A model generated the notes under the pieces. The model was not told where the DNA came from and made no database searches. It was given only the letters and a program-made list of their open reading frames with translations. The translations under genes and the position numbers were made by a program. Shown here in pieces: positions 8,704-18,250 of a stretch of 35,849 nt of DNA. Origin of the DNA: an uncultured Pelagibacteraceae bacterium (GTDB lineage Bacteria; Pseudomonadota; Alphaproteobacteria; Pelagibacterales; Pelagibacteraceae); the NCBI GenBank assembly GCA_902623735.1, contig CACNUU010000009.1, forward strand, positions 1 through 35,849. The letters are read 5' to 3'. Numbering within the stretch: the first letter of the stretch is position 1; each line of letters opens with the position of its first letter.

Positions 8704-9960
8704 TTATGAAATCCAAGTTTTTGTACCAAGCCCTTTTTCGTCGAGTAAGTGACCAGTATTAAATCTATTTAAACTATAACCTGCATTTAGTTCATGAACT
8801 CTATCTTGTGCAATTGTATGAGCAAAAGTCCAACCAGAGGCAGGTGTTGCTTTAAATCCACCATAACACCAACCACAATTTAAATATAAACCTTCAATAT
8901 GAGTTTTATCAATTATTGGTGATCCATCCATTGACATGTCCATTATACCACCCCAAGTTCTTAGCATTTTTAATTTACTTAAGAATGGCATCATCGCAAT
9001 ACCTTCTGTAAGAACGTGTTGCAATGTTGGCAAATTTCCCCTTTGCGCATAACTATTATAGCCATCTAAATCTCCACCCATAACCATTTCGCCTTTATCA
9101 GACTGACTTATATAAAAATGTCCAGCACCAAAAGTTACAACATTATCCAAAACTGGTTTTACTGGCTCAGATACACAAGCTTGTAATAAATGTGTCTCTA
9201 TAGGCAAAGTCATGTTTAATTTTTCAGCCAAAATATTTGTACTGCCTGCAACACATAATCCAATTTTTTTAGCTTTAATATCTCCTCTTGATGTTCTAAC
9301 TCCATTGATTTTTCCAGCCGAGACATCAAATCCGATTACTTCACAATTTTGAATTATATCTACACCCATTGAATCTGCTTGACGTGCATAACCCCACGCT
9401 ACCGCATCGTGTCTGGCAGTTCCTGCACTTGGCTGCATTAGTCCACCAAAAATTGGAAATCTTACATTTTCCGAAAAATCAGCCATTGGGATTATCTCTT
9501 TTACTTGCTCTCTATTTAAAAGAACTGCATCAATCCCATTTAAACGCATAGAGTTACCTCTTCTAGCGTAAACATTCATTTGAGCATCAGAGTGAGCTAG
9601 ATTAATTATTCCTCTGGGTGAAAACATTACATTGTAATTTAAATCTTGGCTCATCTTTCTCCAAAGGTTCATTCCAAATTCACTAAACAAAGCATTTTCG
9701 TCATACATGTAATTTGATCTTATAATTGTAGTATTTCGACCAACATTACCTCCACCAATCCAACCTTTTTCTATTATCGCTACATTAGTAATATTGTGTT
9801 CCTTTGCTAAATAATATGCTGTTGCCAGTCCATGGCCTCCACCTCCAATTATCACTACGTCATACTCTTTTTTGGGTGTTGGGTCTTTCCATGCTAAATC
9901 CCAATTTTCATGGTTTGAAAGAGCATTTTTAATTAAACTAAAAACAGAATATTTTTGCAT
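8704..9960 (-). CDS. soxB: Sarcosine oxidase-type heterotetramer, beta subunit (amine-oxidising flavoprotein)
   Basis: This 418-residue beta subunit holds the amine oxidation site. The FAD-binding fingerprint VVIIGGGGHGLATA lies at about residues 35-48. His184 in TARHDAVAWGYAR matches the histidine that covalently binds FMN in characterised heterotetrameric sarcosine oxidases. The C-terminal flavin contact is NCGWCYGGFKATPASGW. The ATG at 9960 is preferred over an in-frame TTG two codons upstream. This is the first gene of the operon, divergent from fhs across about 125 bases. Substrate may be sarcosine (giving glycine) or N-methylglutamate (giving glutamate; then mgdA). Confidence 0.92.
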   Translation of the reverse strand: MQKYSVFSLIKNALSNHENWDLAWKDPTPKKEYDVVIIGGGGHGLATAYYLAKEHNITNVAIIEKGWIGGGNVGRNTTIIRSNYMYDENALFSEFGMNLWRKMSQDLNYNVMFSPRGIINLAHSDAQMNVYARRGNSMRLNGIDAVLLNREQVKEIIPMADFSENVRFPIFGGLMQPSAGTARHDAVAWGYARQADSMGVDIIQNCEVIGFDVSAGKINGVRTSRGDIKAKKIGLCVAGSTNILAEKLNMTLPIETHLLQACVSEPVKPVLDNVVTFGAGHFYISQSDKGEMVMGGDLDGYNSYAQRGNLPTLQHVLTEGIAMMPFLSKLKMLRTWGGIMDMSMDGSPIIDKTHIEGLYLNCGWCYGGFKATPASGWTFAHTIAQDRVHELNAGYSLNRFNTGHLLDEKGLGTKTWIS

Positions 9961-10085
9961 AACCAAATTTTATAATAATGAATATAAATAGTTCATATTT
10001 TTTTTATATATAATTTTTAGATATTTCCAAAGGTCTCAAAAAGAGATACTAATCGTGCAATTTTAATATTTTTTAAACAAATTTA

Positions 10086-11771
10086 ATGAGCGACATAAAA
10101 TCAGATATCCAAATTGCTAGAGAGGCAAAAATGCAACCAATTAAGGATATTTTGGCTAAGGTAAATGTTCCAGATGAAAGCTCAGCATTCAGCCCAATGG
10201 GAAGACACATCGCTAAAGTAAACCTAGAGTATTTAGAAAAGTTAAATGATAAACCTGATGGAAAATTAATTTTAGTAACTGCTATTACTCCAACTCCAGC
10301 TGGAGAGGGCAAAACAACTACGTCTGTGGGTTTAAATGATGGATTAAATAAAATAGGAAAAAAATCTATCGTATGTTTAAGAGAGCCTAGTCTTGGTCCC
10401 TCTTTTGGAATGAAAGGTGGTGCGGCAGGAGGCGGGTACGCTCAAGTTGTACCAATGGAACAAATCAATCTTCATTTTACAGGTGATTTTCATGCAATTA
10501 CATCTGCGCATAATCTTTTATCGGCGTTAATCGATAACCATATCTACTGGGGCAATAAATTAAATATTGATGTAAGAAGAATAGCTTGGAAAAGAGTAAT
10601 GGATATGAATGATAGAGCGCTTAGATCTATTAACATAAACCTTGGAGGAGTTGCTAACGGTTTTCCAAGAGAAGATGGTTTTGATATTACAGTTGCTTCA
10701 GAAATAATGGCTATCTTTTGTCTTGCAAATAATCTTGATGATTTAGAAAAAAGAATTGGAAATATTACTGTTGCTTACACTAGAGAAAAAAAACCTATTT
10801 ATGCAAAAGACTTGAAGGCACAAGGTCCAATGACGGTCTTGCTCAAAGAAGCTTTAAGACCTAATGTAACTCAAACATTAGAAAATAACCCCGCCATAAT
10901 TCATGGTGGTCCTTTTGCAAATATTGCTCATGGATGTAATTCTGTTATTGCAACTAAAGCTGGTTTAAAACTTGCAGACTATGTCGTAACAGAAGCTGGT
11001 TTTGGTGCGGATCTTGGTGCAGAAAAATTTTTAGATATAAAATGTAGAAAATCAAATTTAAAACCAAGTTGTGTTGTTATTGTTGCAACTATTAGAGCAT
11101 TAAAAATGCATGGCGGAGTTGCTAAAGATGATTTAAAGAATGAAAATGTAGATGCTTTAAAAAAAGGTTTGGTAAATCTTCAAAGACATATCGAAAATGT
11201 AAAAAAATTTGGTTTACCTGTCGCAATTGCTGTAAATCATTTCATTAAAGATACCGAGAAAGAGGTTAAAGCCTTAATAGAGTTTTGTGAAAAGTTAGGA
11301 GTAAAAGCAAGTCTTTGTAAACATTGGGCTAATGGTGGTGAAGGTACAAAAGATTTAGCTAGTCATATTGTTGAGCTATGTGAAAAAAATGAGGCTAAAT
11401 TCAAATTTTTATATGAAAGTAAAACACCACTATTTAAAAAAATTGAAACTATTGCAAAAGAAATTTATAGAGCTGATGAGGTAATTGCTGATACTAAAAT
11501 TAGAGATCAGCTAAAAAGTTTTGAAGAAGCTGGATATGGAGATTTACCAATTTGTGTTGCAAAAACTCAGTATAGTTTTTCTACCGATCCAAGTTTAAAA
11601 GGAGCTCCAACTGGTCATTCATTACCAATTAGAGAAATAAGATTATCATCTGGTGCTGAATTTATAGTTGTTGTTTGTGGAGCAATCATGACAATGCCTG
11701 GCTTACCAAGAGTACCAGCTGCAGACTCAATTAGATTAAACAAAAAAGGTGAAATAGAGGGCTTATTCTAA
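10086..11771 (+). CDS. fhs: Formate--tetrahydrofolate ligase
   Basis: Fhs interconverts formate + ATP + THF with 10-formyl-THF + ADP + Pi. Run in the formate direction it makes ATP from oxidised methyl groups; run forward it feeds purine synthesis. The 561-residue length is normal. The nucleotide-binding loop [12 protein letters not shown] lies at about residues 68-79, followed by the family segment [20 protein letters not shown]. The C-terminus [12 protein letters not shown] is characteristic. It is divergent from the sox/mgd operon, a sensible partner because that enzyme delivers C1 units to THF. The 3' end overlaps the convergent amidotransferase gene by four bases, with only a weak 4-bp hairpin near the stop. 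Confidence 0.97.
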   Translation: MSDIKSDIQIAREAKMQPIKDILAKVNVPDESSAFSPMGRHIAKVNLEYLEKLNDKPDGKLILVTAITPTPAGEGKTTTSVGLNDGLNKIGKKSIVCLREPSLGPSFGMKGGAAGGGYAQVVPMEQINLHFTGDFHAITSAHNLLSALIDNHIYWGNKLNIDVRRIAWKRVMDMNDRALRSININLGGVANGFPREDGFDITVASEIMAIFCLANNLDDLEKRIGNITVAYTREKKPIYAKDLKAQGPMTVLLKEALRPNVTQTLENNPAIIHGGPFANIAHGCNSVIATKAGLKLADYVVTEAGFGADLGAEKFLDIKCRKSNLKPSCVVIVATIRALKMHGGVAKDDLKNENVDALKKGLVNLQRHIENVKKFGLPVAIAVNHFIKDTEKEVKALIEFCEKLGVKASLCKHWANGGEGTKDLASHIVELCEKNEAKFKFLYESKTPLFKKIETIAKEIYRADEVIADTKIRDQLKSFEEAGYGDLPICVAKTQYSFSTDPSLKGAPTGHSLPIREIRLSSGAEFIVVVCGAIMTMPGLPRVPAADSIRLNKKGEIEGLF

Positions 11772-12550
11772 ACAAGGCTATTGAGCCAATTTTTTAATTC
11801 AACCATTCTTTTATCTTTGTTTGAAACTAAAATTTCTTTTTCAATAAAGGATATATGTTTTTCAATATCTTTCTCATTTTTAAATACTTTCCTTTTATTT
11901 ATTAATCTCTCTTTTCTAAATTTGATTAAATCAATCATCTTTTCATAAGTAATTTCAGGATGATATTGCAAACCCCATACTTTACTATCATTTATTTTAA
12001 AATGAAGACTTTGAACTTTGTTTACACTATTCGATGCTAAACAAATTGCATTTTTTGGAAGAATTTTTACTTCATCAAAATTAAATGCTGGTGAATTAAA
12101 TTTTTTTTCCTTGCCAAGATATAGTGGATGTTCTAATCCCTTTTCATTTATTGTTATCTCATTTGCAATGCCAATGTGTGAACTGCTTGATTTTTTAACC
12201 TCCCCTCCAGCAGCAGTAACAGCTACCTGCATTCCCCAACAAATTGCTAAAATATTTTGAACTTTTTTTTGGCACTCTTTCATAAATTCAATTTGTTTTA
12301 TTATTTCAGGAGTGTTGTTATAGATATTAAGGCTACTACCACCCCAAATTAACCCATCGTAGTTTAGAAGATTGCTTCTAACAGTCTCAATACTTTCATC
12401 CGATGAAGGGTTTACTACTTCAAATTTCAATTCCTCTTCAAAATAATTTAGGCTATCTCTTAGGCTTTCTGTATGTGTTTGAATACCCACATTTGAAAAA
12501 CTTTCATTCTCTTCTCTTGGATTGCCTTCAACTATTAAAATTTTTTTCAT
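11768..12550 (-). CDS. Class I (triad) glutamine amidotransferase / gamma-glutamyl hydrolase-like protein
   Basis: This 260-residue stand-alone class I GATase domain has a complete triad: Cys104 in AICWGMQ, His197 and Glu199 in LQYHPEIT. It resembles free-standing GATases of the GuaA-N type rather than a subunit of a named synthase, and no synthase domain is adjacent. The last 55 residues are a charged, probably helical extension. Its ATG overlaps the preceding alcohol dehydrogenase stop (ATGA). It could hydrolyse a gamma-glutamyl amide or supply ammonia to a partner. The gamma-glutamylmethylamide pathway further along makes the former interesting but unproven. Confidence 0.85.
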   Translation of the reverse strand: MKKILIVEGNPREENESFSNVGIQTHTESLRDSLNYFEEELKFEVVNPSSDESIETVRSNLLNYDGLIWGGSSLNIYNNTPEIIKQIEFMKECQKKVQNILAICWGMQVAVTAAGGEVKKSSSSHIGIANEITINEKGLEHPLYLGKEKKFNSPAFNFDEVKILPKNAICLASNSVNKVQSLHFKINDSKVWGLQYHPEITYEKMIDLIKFRKERLINKRKVFKNEKDIEKHISFIEKEILVSNKDKRMVELKNWLNSLV

Positions 12551-13707
12551 TTAAAAAGGTTTCCTGAAATACTATACTCATACATCTTTTTAAAATCATC
12601 TTTATTTAATCTTTTAGGATTTCCGTTAGTAGATGGATCTTCTAATGCCATCTGAGATAGTTGATCAAGATTGATTTTTGTGCAATCCATTACATCAGAT
12701 AATTTATTTGGAATATCTAAACTTGCTCTAAGATCTAAAATCCACTTTAAAAAACTTTCAAAATTTTTTTCTAAATCCAAATAATCACAAATAGAGACAA
12801 TTTTTTTCTCTATTGAGGACTTATTAAATGTCAAAACGTAAGGCATAAAAATTGCATTTGATAAACCATGATGAATATTAAATAGTGAATTTACAGGGTG
12901 ACTTAGTGAGTGTATTGCCCCTAATCCTTTTTGAAAAGCCGCAGAGCCCATTGATGATGCTGATAATAACTTTTGTCGTGCGGGGATATTTCTTCCATCT
13001 TTGAATGCAATCAAAAGTGCGTCTTTTATTAATTTCATTCCCTCTATAGCTATTCCGTCAGCCATTGGATGAAAATTTGGTGAGCAAAATGCTTCTATAT
13101 TGTGTGCCAAAGCATCCATGCCTGTTGCTGCAGTCAATCTTGGTGAGAGTTCTAATGTTAATATTGGATCCAGTATTACAATTGAGGGTAAAATTTTTGG
13201 GTGGAATATAATTTTTTTAACACCAGTTTTTTTATTTATTATTGCAGATGCTCTTCCAGTTTCTGAACCTGTTCCTGCTGTTGTTGGTATTGCAACTATT
13301 GGCGGAATATTTTCAATTATCGCTCTTTTCCAATAATCGCCAACGTCCTCAAAATCCCAGATAGGTCTTTTTTGTACAGACATAAAACTAATAGCTTTTC
13401 CAACATCAAGTGCACTGCCTCCGCCGATAGCAATAATTCCATCGCATCTTTTTTTTTTAAATTCTTCTACACCCTCCTCAACGTTTTCACCAATTGGGTT
13501 GCCACTAAAATTTGAAAAAATATTAAATTGTTTAAATTTTTTTAAATTTTCAGAAATTATATTTTTTATAAAGGATAAATTTACTAAATCCTTATCTGTA
13601 ACAAATAATGGGTTGTTTATATCTAAATTTTTACAAGCTTCACTTAAATCATTAATTCTATTTTCACCTACCCAAATTGTTGATGGGTAATTCCAATTAA
13701 TTTTCAT
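12547..13707 (-). CDS. Iron-containing (group III) alcohol dehydrogenase
   Basis: This 386-residue NAD(P)-dependent dehydrogenase belongs to the Fe-ADH family. The dinucleotide motif is IAIGGGSALDVGKA (about residues 92-105). All four metal ligands can be placed with canonical spacing: Asp198 and His202 (GMDALAHNIEAF), His266 (AIHSLSHP) and His280 (HHGLSNA). Family members oxidise methanol, ethanol, butanol, glycerol or 2-hydroxy compounds, so the substrate is not settled. Location between C1 genes (fhs, tmm, sox) suggests a small alcohol such as methanol. It sits in an operon with a GpsA-like enzyme upstream and the amidotransferase downstream. Confidence 0.92.
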   Translation of the reverse strand: MKINWNYPSTIWVGENRINDLSEACKNLDINNPLFVTDKDLVNLSFIKNIISENLKKFKQFNIFSNFSGNPIGENVEEGVEEFKKKRCDGIIAIGGGSALDVGKAISFMSVQKRPIWDFEDVGDYWKRAIIENIPPIVAIPTTAGTGSETGRASAIINKKTGVKKIIFHPKILPSIVILDPILTLELSPRLTAATGMDALAHNIEAFCSPNFHPMADGIAIEGMKLIKDALLIAFKDGRNIPARQKLLSASSMGSAAFQKGLGAIHSLSHPVNSLFNIHHGLSNAIFMPYVLTFNKSSIEKKIVSICDYLDLEKNFESFLKWILDLRASLDIPNKLSDVMDCTKINLDQLSQMALEDPSTNGNPKRLNKDDFKKMYEYSISGNLFK

Positions 13708-13721
13708 ATAATATAAATTGA

Positions 13722-14681
13722 CTAATTAATTTTTAATTTCTTATCTTTTAAAATTGCCCTCAGCAAAGCCAACATCAGTGGGATTTTCTTTTTATCTATC
13801 TTTTTTAAGACGAATGGTGCAATTTCTCTAGCAAGTTGCTCACCTTCTACAGTTTCGTTAAACATAAATTTTTTTTTTGCTAATTTAAATGTATATCCTT
13901 TTCCCAAATAACTACCCATTTTACTGTTTCTACCACCTGCGGCACTAACATATAAGTCACCTACACCCGCAAGTCCTGAGGCTGTTTCTTCTTTGCCTTT
14001 AAAATACTTTATTAAATATCTCATTTCAGATAAAGACTTTTGAAATAAATTTGATGATGAGTTTAAACTTTGGCCAGCTCCGATAATCATTGAATATATA
14101 TTTTTAATTGCAGAACTCACTTCAATACCAATAACATCTTTTGAATATTCAATGAAATAATATTTAGTTGATATAAAATTTCCAATAGCTTTTGCAGAAC
14201 TAATACTTTTATTCGCAATAATAACACTTGTTTGATTTTTTCTGGCCAATTCTTTAGCTAAACACGGACCTTTTAAAACAAATATATTTCTCAAATTATA
14301 AATTTTTCTTAATTGATCAGAGATTGTAAATATTTTATTAAATTTTCTCACATACTTTAAACCCTTAGTCAAAACTAAAATTGGTGTTTTGATCTTTAAA
14401 TCTTTTAATTCTTTACCAATAAAATCTATTCCTGATAAACTTAGAGCTATTACGATTAAATCAAAATTTTCTCTCAATAGTTCCTTAGAAAACTTTTTAT
14501 ATTTTAATTCTTTTGGAAGTTTAAGTTTTAATGCGGTATGAAATTTATTTTTTGAGGATAGATCTCTTACAAATTTTTTACTATACGGTTCAGTAATGGT
14601 AACTTTATTTTTATTGTCAATGCAAGGGATAGTGAAAGCTGAGCCCATAGCACCACCGCCTATAATTAAGATATTTTTCAT
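13722..14681 (-). CDS. NAD(P)-dependent glycerol-3-phosphate dehydrogenase-like protein
   Basis: This 319-residue protein has the GpsA fold. An N-terminal Rossmann loop IIGGGAMGSA lies at about residues 6-15. The C-terminal catalytic domain includes EVSSAIKNIYSMIIGAG and GLAGVGDLYVSAAGGRNSKMG, the family's KN and GLxGxGDL motifs. GpsA normally reduces DHAP to glycerol-3-phosphate for phospholipid synthesis. The sequence is divergent (for example TEPYSKKF in place of the usual cofactor-ribose region), so it may be a paralogue with another 2-ketol or polyol-phosphate substrate. It is the first gene of a three-gene minus-strand operon and divergent from tmm. I therefore withhold the gpsA symbol. 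Confidence 0.8.
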   Translation of the reverse strand: MKNILIIGGGAMGSAFTIPCIDNKNKVTITEPYSKKFVRDLSSKNKFHTALKLKLPKELKYKKFSKELLRENFDLIVIALSLSGIDFIGKELKDLKIKTPILVLTKGLKYVRKFNKIFTISDQLRKIYNLRNIFVLKGPCLAKELARKNQTSVIIANKSISSAKAIGNFISTKYYFIEYSKDVIGIEVSSAIKNIYSMIIGAGQSLNSSSNLFQKSLSEMRYLIKYFKGKEETASGLAGVGDLYVSAAGGRNSKMGSYLGKGYTFKLAKKKFMFNETVEGEQLAREIAPFVLKKIDKKKIPLMLALLRAILKDKKLKIN

Positions 14682-14758
14682 AACTAATAATTATTTTATT
14701 GTAATTGTGATCATTTTGTTAGTAAAATAAGATTTAAAAATTATTTATTTTAAATTTG

Positions 14759-16090
14759 ATGACAAAAGTAGCAATTATTGGTGCTGGACCTTGTGGCTTA
14801 TCAATGATGAGAGCCTTCGAATTAGCTGAAAAAAATGGAGAAAAAATCCCTGAAATAGTTTGTTTTGATAAACAAGATAATTGGGGAGGTTTATGGAATT
14901 ATAGTTGGAGAACAGGCTCTGATCAATATGGTGATCCTATTCCTAATAGCATGTATAGATATCTTTGGTCAAATGGACCAAAAGAATGTTTAGAATTTGC
15001 AGATTATTCTTTTGATGAACATTTCGGAAAACCAATCCCCTCATTCCCCCCAAGAGAAGTTTTATTTGACTATATTGTTGGGAGGGTAAGTAAAGGAAAT
15101 TTAAAAAGTAAAATCAAATTTAACACAAGAGTTATAAATACTATTTTTAAAAATGACAAATTTGAACTTAGCTATCAGGATAAGGTAAATAACAAAATTA
15201 TTAAAGATATTTTCGATTTCGTTGTGGTTTCCACAGGTCATTTTTCTGTGCCATATATTCCAGAATATAAAGGAATGGATACTTTCCCTGGAAGAATAAT
15301 GCATTCTCATGACTTTAGAGATGCTGAGGAATTTAGAAATAAAGATGTAATAGTGTTAGGAAGTAGTTACTCAGCAGAAGATGTTGCCCTTCAATGTAAT
15401 AAATATGGAGCAAAGAGCGTTACAATAGGCTACAGACATAACCCAATGGGCTTTAAATGGCCTAAAGGAATGAAAGAAGTTCATTATCTTGATAGATTGG
15501 AAGGAAAGAAGGCAATTTTTAAAGATGGCACTGAACAAAATGCTGATGTCGTAATATTATGTACTGGTTATTTGCATCATTTTCCTTTTTTAGAGGAAAA
15601 TTTAAAATTAAAGACTAATAACAGACTTTATCCTCCTAAATTATATAAAGGTGTAGTATGGCAAGATAATCACAAACTATTGTATCTAGGAATGCAAGAT
15701 CAATTTCATACTTTTAATATGTTTGATTGCCAAGCTTGGTATGCAAGAGACGTAATAATGGGTAAAATTAAAATTCCAAATGATAAAGAAATTGAGAATG
15801 ACATTAATAAATGGGTTGCATTAGAAGAAAAATTGGAAAATCCAGATCAAATGATTGATTTTCAAACTGAATACACAAAAGAGTTACATGAAATGTCTGA
15901 TTATCCAAAAATAGATTTTGAGTTAATTAGAAAACATTTTAAGGAATGGGAACACCATAAGGTTGAGGATATTTTGACTTATAGAAACAAATCTTTTTCT
16001 TCACCAGTCACTGGTTCTGTTGCACCAATTCACCATACTCCTTGGGAAACAGCAATGGATGACTCAATGAAAACTTTTTTAAATAAATAA
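14759..16090 (+). CDS. tmm: Trimethylamine monooxygenase (flavin-containing monooxygenase)
   Basis: Tmm uses NADPH and O2 to oxidise TMA to TMAO in the cytoplasm, and family members can also oxidise dimethylsulfide. The 443-residue protein has the FAD loop VAIIGAGPCG (residues 4-13), the FMO fingerprint FPGRIMHSHDF (residues 177-187) and the NADPH loop VLGSSYSAEDVA (about 199-210). Tyr204 in that loop probably corresponds to the active-site tyrosine of bacterial Tmm. The ATG at 14759 is used; a TTG one codon earlier is rejected. The neighbours support TMA oxidation: convergent TMAO-type ABC permease, and tdm and tmoX within 10 kb. Confidence 0.93.
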   Translation: MTKVAIIGAGPCGLSMMRAFELAEKNGEKIPEIVCFDKQDNWGGLWNYSWRTGSDQYGDPIPNSMYRYLWSNGPKECLEFADYSFDEHFGKPIPSFPPREVLFDYIVGRVSKGNLKSKIKFNTRVINTIFKNDKFELSYQDKVNNKIIKDIFDFVVVSTGHFSVPYIPEYKGMDTFPGRIMHSHDFRDAEEFRNKDVIVLGSSYSAEDVALQCNKYGAKSVTIGYRHNPMGFKWPKGMKEVHYLDRLEGKKAIFKDGTEQNADVVILCTGYLHHFPFLEENLKLKTNNRLYPPKLYKGVVWQDNHKLLYLGMQDQFHTFNMFDCQAWYARDVIMGKIKIPNDKEIENDINKWVALEEKLENPDQMIDFQTEYTKELHEMSDYPKIDFELIRKHFKEWEHHKVEDILTYRNKSFSSPVTGSVAPIHHTPWETAMDDSMKTFLNK

Positions 16091-16094
16091 AATA

Positions 16095-18248
16095 TTATTC
16101 AATACCAAGGTGTTTTTTTCTTTTTTGAACATAGGCTCTAATTAAATTATCAAATATTAAAGCTATAAAAGCCACACAAATACCAAGTGTTAATCCAATT
16201 CCTGCACCTTTTTTATCTGATAATGCTTTTAAAATATATTGACCCAAATCTTCTGTGCCAATAAATGCTCCTATAATTACCATGAACAAAGCAAATACGA
16301 TTGTTTGATTTATGCCAAGCATCATATGTGGAAATGCTAAAGGAAATTCTATTTTAGTTAACCTTTGGAATTTATTAACACCCGACATAGTTGCTGCATC
16401 ATGCAAACCAGCTGGAACACTTCTAAGTCCTTCAATTGTGTATCTTGTTGCAGGTATCGTTGCATAAACTATTACTGCTATCAATACAGATGTGTCGGTA
16501 ATACCAAATAACATCATTACAGGAATTAAATATACAAATGATGGGAATGTTTGAAAAATATCACAAACTCCTAACATGAAGTTAGCTGAGTGTTTATTTT
16601 GGAAGCATAAAGTCCCTACTGTAAATCCAATTATACAAGATACAATAACTCCAAAAGTTGCCATATAGGTTGTTACTAAAGCTCTGTCCCACCATGGACT
16701 TAAAGCTATAAATAAAGTTAAAGCACAAACTACTAATGCAGAACGTAAGCCACCAATTAAATATCCTGCACCTACAACTAAAACAATTGTAGCAATGGCA
16801 GGCATTCTTAAATACAAAGCTCTCATTGGTTGAAGCACTTCTTGTATCAACCATGTATTGAATGCTTTAATGTAAACAAAAAAAGTATCAAAAATCCAAT
16901 CCACACCTTTGTTCCAAAAATCAGCAGTGGATATTCCTTTATTATGCGGAATTTCAAATAAATAATTGAATGTACCTTTAAATAAAAAAGTTCCGACATA
17001 AGCCAATATTATTCCAATAACAACTGTAGCCCCAAAAAATATAAGATTTTTATTTCTTTGGTAAAATGTGAGATTACCAAAATAATCTGTTTGTTTATTT
17101 GCCCACGCTAAAGACATTTTATCTAATAGAATTGCAATCAAACTGATACATAAGCCTGCCTCTAAAGCTAATCCAATGTTCAATTGGTTCAACGCTAATA
17201 ATAAATTAAACCCTAAACCTTTCGCACCTATGAAGGCTGAAATAACTGCCATTGAGAAACAAACCATTATGACTTGGTTTACTCCAATCAAAATATCTCT
17301 TCTCGCCGTTGGAATTAATACTTTAAACATTAATTGGAAATTATTACATCCGCTCATTCTTCCAGCTTCCATAACCTCTGGAGGTACCGCTCTTAAACCA
17401 AGTAAAGTTAACAATATCATTGGTGGTATTGCTACAACCATAGTAATAATTACTGCAGCATGATCCCCCACCCCAAAAAGAACTAGTGCGGGAACCAATA
17501 CTGCGTATTGTGGCATCGTTTGCATGACTAGCAATATTGGATATAAAGCTTTCTCTACACGTTTACTTTTAAATGCTGCTATCCCTAAACCTAGACCAAA
17601 AATAAATGATAATGGTGCTGCAACTAATATAAATGAAAGTGTTTGCATGGAAGGCTTCCACTGACCAAATATTGAAATATAAACCATAGTCAAACCAGCA
17701 AATAAAGCCAAACCTTTACCACTAAGTTTGTAAGAAAGTATTGCTGCACCTGCCGCAACAATTGTCCAAGGCAATCCCGGGAGTTCAGCCCATGGATTTT
17801 TGTCAATCCAATCCCAACTTGTAAAAGCAACAATAGTTTCAAGACCACCTAATAAAATTTCTCTTATCAACTCTATTAAAAAAGTCATGAAAGCGGTTAA
17901 ATTTCTACTTATCTGTAAAACTATCGGACGACTTTTAAATTCTTTGGTATCTTCATTCCAAACTTCGATAGGCATCCATTCATTCATTAAGAAAAATAAT
18001 GAATCATTTATCCAAATAGGCAGCCATCCAAGAAGTGGAGGCAATCTCCAAAAGACATCAAAGGCATAATATCTAACTTCTTTTCCTAAAAATACATAAC
18101 TACTTTGATTTGGATCCTTTACGAATTCTGCTTGTCCTCTAATGAATTTATAAGTTTCAGGAACTTCGATTGCAAAACATAAAGCAAAAAATATAATTAG
18201 TAAAAATAACCATTGAAATGTTTTTGGATATTTCTTAAAAATTTCCAT
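16095..18248 (-). CDS. tmoV: TMAO/betaine-type ABC transporter permease, two permease domains fused
   Basis: This 717-residue inner-membrane protein contains two complete MetI-like permease domains in tandem, each with an EAA loop for contacting the ATPase: GLRAVPPEVMEAGRMSG (about residues 284-300) and GLRSVPAGLHDAATMSG near residue 610. Classical ProW/OpuAB permeases are single-domain homodimers, so this is an internal fusion forming the whole channel. The ATPase gene ends two bases upstream. With TmoX-like binding protein, Tmm and Tdm nearby, TMAO uptake is most likely, though betaine, choline or carnitine transporters look very similar. The symbol follows the TmoXWV naming of Ruegeria pomeroyi from memory; the V/W letters could be swapped. 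Confidence 0.85.
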   Translation of the reverse strand: MEIFKKYPKTFQWLFLLIIFFALCFAIEVPETYKFIRGQAEFVKDPNQSSYVFLGKEVRYYAFDVFWRLPPLLGWLPIWINDSLFFLMNEWMPIEVWNEDTKEFKSRPIVLQISRNLTAFMTFLIELIREILLGGLETIVAFTSWDWIDKNPWAELPGLPWTIVAAGAAILSYKLSGKGLALFAGLTMVYISIFGQWKPSMQTLSFILVAAPLSFIFGLGLGIAAFKSKRVEKALYPILLVMQTMPQYAVLVPALVLFGVGDHAAVIITMVVAIPPMILLTLLGLRAVPPEVMEAGRMSGCNNFQLMFKVLIPTARRDILIGVNQVIMVCFSMAVISAFIGAKGLGFNLLLALNQLNIGLALEAGLCISLIAILLDKMSLAWANKQTDYFGNLTFYQRNKNLIFFGATVVIGIILAYVGTFLFKGTFNYLFEIPHNKGISTADFWNKGVDWIFDTFFVYIKAFNTWLIQEVLQPMRALYLRMPAIATIVLVVGAGYLIGGLRSALVVCALTLFIALSPWWDRALVTTYMATFGVIVSCIIGFTVGTLCFQNKHSANFMLGVCDIFQTFPSFVYLIPVMMLFGITDTSVLIAVIVYATIPATRYTIEGLRSVPAGLHDAATMSGVNKFQRLTKIEFPLAFPHMMLGINQTIVFALFMVIIGAFIGTEDLGQYILKALSDKKGAGIGLTLGICVAFIALIFDNLIRAYVQKRKKHLGIE

Positions 18249-18250
18249 AA

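Noticed and set aside
9967..10085. Riboswitch (pfl/ZTP or THF type) before fhs
   Set aside because: The 119-base divergent region is nearly all A/T and lacks the conserved G/C-rich core elements of those riboswitches; only chance-level -10-like TATAAT is seen.
11772..11797. Hairpin GGCT-ATTG-AGCC followed by six T after fhs
   Set aside because: Stem is only four base pairs and lies inside the convergent amidotransferase coding end; too weak to call a terminator.
16594..16854. Cys/Phe/Ser-rich 86-codon frame on the minus strand inside the permease gene
   Set aside because: Same strand but different frame within a real gene; odd composition with many Cys and Ser is typical of an out-of-frame read.
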